From: Dehalococcoidia bacterium
GTDB taxonomy: Bacteria; Chloroflexota; Dehalococcoidia; UBA6926
Length of the DNA: 5,459 nucleotides
Assembly (NCBI GenBank): GCA_030754805.1
Contig: JASLZO010000086.1
Location: forward strand, 1-5,459
Direction of reading: 5' to 3'
Below, in pieces: positions 4,302 to 5,459 of the stretch. A program made the position numbers and the translations under genes. The notes under the pieces were generated by a model. The model searched no databases. It was not told the origin of the DNA and worked only from the letters and a program-made list of their open reading frames with translations. Every line of letters begins with the position of its first letter. Within the stretch, counting starts at the first letter, position 1.

Positions 4302-5459
4302 ATGGCTGAGATGACCGGCGGGCAGGCTCTTGTTCAGTCGTTGAAGCGAGAGGGCGTGGACGTCATCTTCGCCCTGCCCGGAGTCCAGCTCGACTGGGCG
4401 TTCGACGCGCTCCACGAAGAGCGAGACAGCATCCGCGTGATCCACACGCGCCATGAGCAGGCCACGTCGTACATGGCGGACGGCTACGCCCGGTCAACGG
4501 GCAAGATTGGCGTCTGCATGATGGTCCCAGGCCCCGGGTTACTGAACGCGGGAGCAGGCCTCGCAACCGCTTACAGCGCCTCGTCCCCAGTCCTCGCGAT
4601 CTGTGGCCAGATCTCCTCCGATTTGATCGGAAAGGAGCGAGGCGCGCTTCACGAAATCAAGAATCAACTGGACATGGTGGGTTCGGTCACAAAATGGGCC
4701 GCCCGGCCCATGTCGGCCTCAGATGTGCCCGGTGCGGTGCGTGAGGCGTTCGTCCAACTCACGAGTGGCCGGCCTCGCCCGGTCGAGGTGGAGATTCCTC
4801 CTGACGTGCTCATGACAGGCCAGGACGTCTTGCTTTCGGAGCCCGGCATCGAGCCGCGCCTATCCGGCGATCCAGACCTCCTAGAACGTGCCGCACAGGC
4901 GCTCGGGCAGGCGAAGACCCCCGTCATCTTTGCGGGCGGTGGCATCGTCTCCGCCGATGCCACCCGTGAGCTCCAGGACCTCGCCGAAATGCTGGAAGCT
5001 CCCGTCATCCTGTCCCAAACATCGAAGGGCGCGATCTCTTCCCGGCATCACCTTTCCCACACTGGCATCGCGTCATATCAATTGCTCCCAAAGGCGGACG
5101 TGGTCCTCGCTATCGGAACGCGGTTCGTCGGCCGAGGAGCGACAGTCCACAAGATTGAAGAGGGCCAAACACTCATCCACCTAGATATCGACCCGGAAGA
5201 GATCGGGCGGAACCTGGAACCCCAGATCGGTATCGTCTCCGACGCGAAGGTCGGCCTGGCAGAACTACTCAAGCGCACGCCGCGTCATAATCATTCCCGC
5301 GCCTCGCGCGTCGGCGAGATGGCGGAGGTCAAGGCGAAAGTCGGAGAGACTCTTTCTTCGGTCGACCCGCTCGGATCCTACGCCGGTGCCATCAGAGCAG
5401 AACTGCCGGACGACGGAATCTTCGTCAGCGAGGTAACCCAGGTCGGGCACTACTCGGCA
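4302..5459 (+). CDS. Thiamine-diphosphate-dependent enzyme, acetolactate-synthase superfamily (5' part)
   Basis: The frame is open from ATG 4302 to the window edge, giving 386 residues, roughly 70% of the usual 540-570. The N-terminal pyrimidine-binding domain (about 1-170) shows FALPGVQLDW (23-32), the activating glutamate Glu52 in HTRHEQATSYMADGYAR (48-64), VPGPG (75-79) and the SGRPRPVEVEIPPD segment that closes the domain. The middle domain (about 190-325) has VIFAGGGIVSADA and IGTRF (271-275). The C-terminal ThDP-binding domain begins near 355 with GIFVSEVTQVG; its GDG...N cofactor motif lies beyond the edge. The superfamily includes acetolactate synthase, oxalyl-CoA, benzoylformate and sulfopyruvate decarboxylases. 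GVQLDW and the LHEIKNQLDMV stretch suit the broad, uncharacterised acetolactate-synthase-like group more than housekeeping IlvB, and no ilvN or ilvC is seen nearby, though the downstream side is not visible. Its substrate cannot be assigned. It probably has its own promoter, and a link to polyamine metabolism is not shown by the sequence. Confidence 0.9.
   Translation, partial: MAEMTGGQALVQSLKREGVDVIFALPGVQLDWAFDALHEERDSIRVIHTRHEQATSYMADGYARSTGKIGVCMMVPGPGLLNAGAGLATAYSASSPVLAICGQISSDLIGKERGALHEIKNQLDMVGSVTKWAARPMSASDVPGAVREAFVQLTSGRPRPVEVEIPPDVLMTGQDVLLSEPGIEPRLSGDPDLLERAAQALGQAKTPVIFAGGGIVSADATRELQDLAEMLEAPVILSQTSKGAISSRHHLSHTGIASYQLLPKADVVLAIGTRFVGRGATVHKIEEGQTLIHLDIDPEEIGRNLEPQIGIVSDAKVGLAELLKRTPRHNHSRASRVGEMAEVKAKVGETLSSVDPLGSYAGAIRAELPDDGIFVSEVTQVGHYSA

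Overview
The window is compact, moderately GC-rich bacterial DNA (by eye about 60% G+C) with six protein-coding genes, no RNA genes, no mobile elements and no CRISPR array. Non-ATG starts (TTG, TTG, GTG) and the family mix (DUF47-PiT, class 1B SpeD, an ACL5-like aminopropyltransferase, DinB-fold and CE4-type proteins) would suit a free-living Actinomycetota or Chloroflexota lineage. The sequence alone does not settle the phylum. No stretch over 300 bases lacks a gene; the two real gaps (2676-2785 and 4197-4301) are short promoter regions.

Region 1 (1-1352, + strand) is a phosphate module: the 3' end of a DUF47/PhoU-like accessory protein, overlapping by 8 bases a complete PiT-type inorganic phosphate transporter. 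Region 2 (1349-2675, - strand) is a two-gene operon read leftward: a CE4/PuuE-type polysaccharide deacetylase followed by a small DinB-superfamily protein. The DinB ribosome-binding site sits on the deacetylase stop codon. The transporter and the DinB gene converge and share one CTAG tetranucleotide that supplies both TAG stops.

Region 3 (2676-4196) holds a divergent promoter region and a two-gene polyamine operon on the + strand. speD encodes a class 1B pyruvoyl S-adenosylmethionine decarboxylase. It overlaps by 8 bases a spermidine-synthase-fold aminopropyltransferase whose motifs look more like ACL5 (thermospermine synthase) than like ordinary spermidine synthase. SpeD would make decarboxylated AdoMet and the second enzyme would transfer its aminopropyl group to a di- or triamine. 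No gene for making putrescine or agmatine is in the window. Region 4 (4197-5459) has a candidate promoter and the first 386 codons of a thiamine-diphosphate-dependent enzyme of the acetolactate-synthase superfamily, cut by the window edge.

The most interesting points are the ACL5-like aminopropyltransferase paired with SpeD, the CE4-type amidohydrolase divergent from the polyamine operon, an inverted repeat lying on the speD -35 box, and the tight overlaps at gene ends. I see no convincing evidence for a wholly new system.
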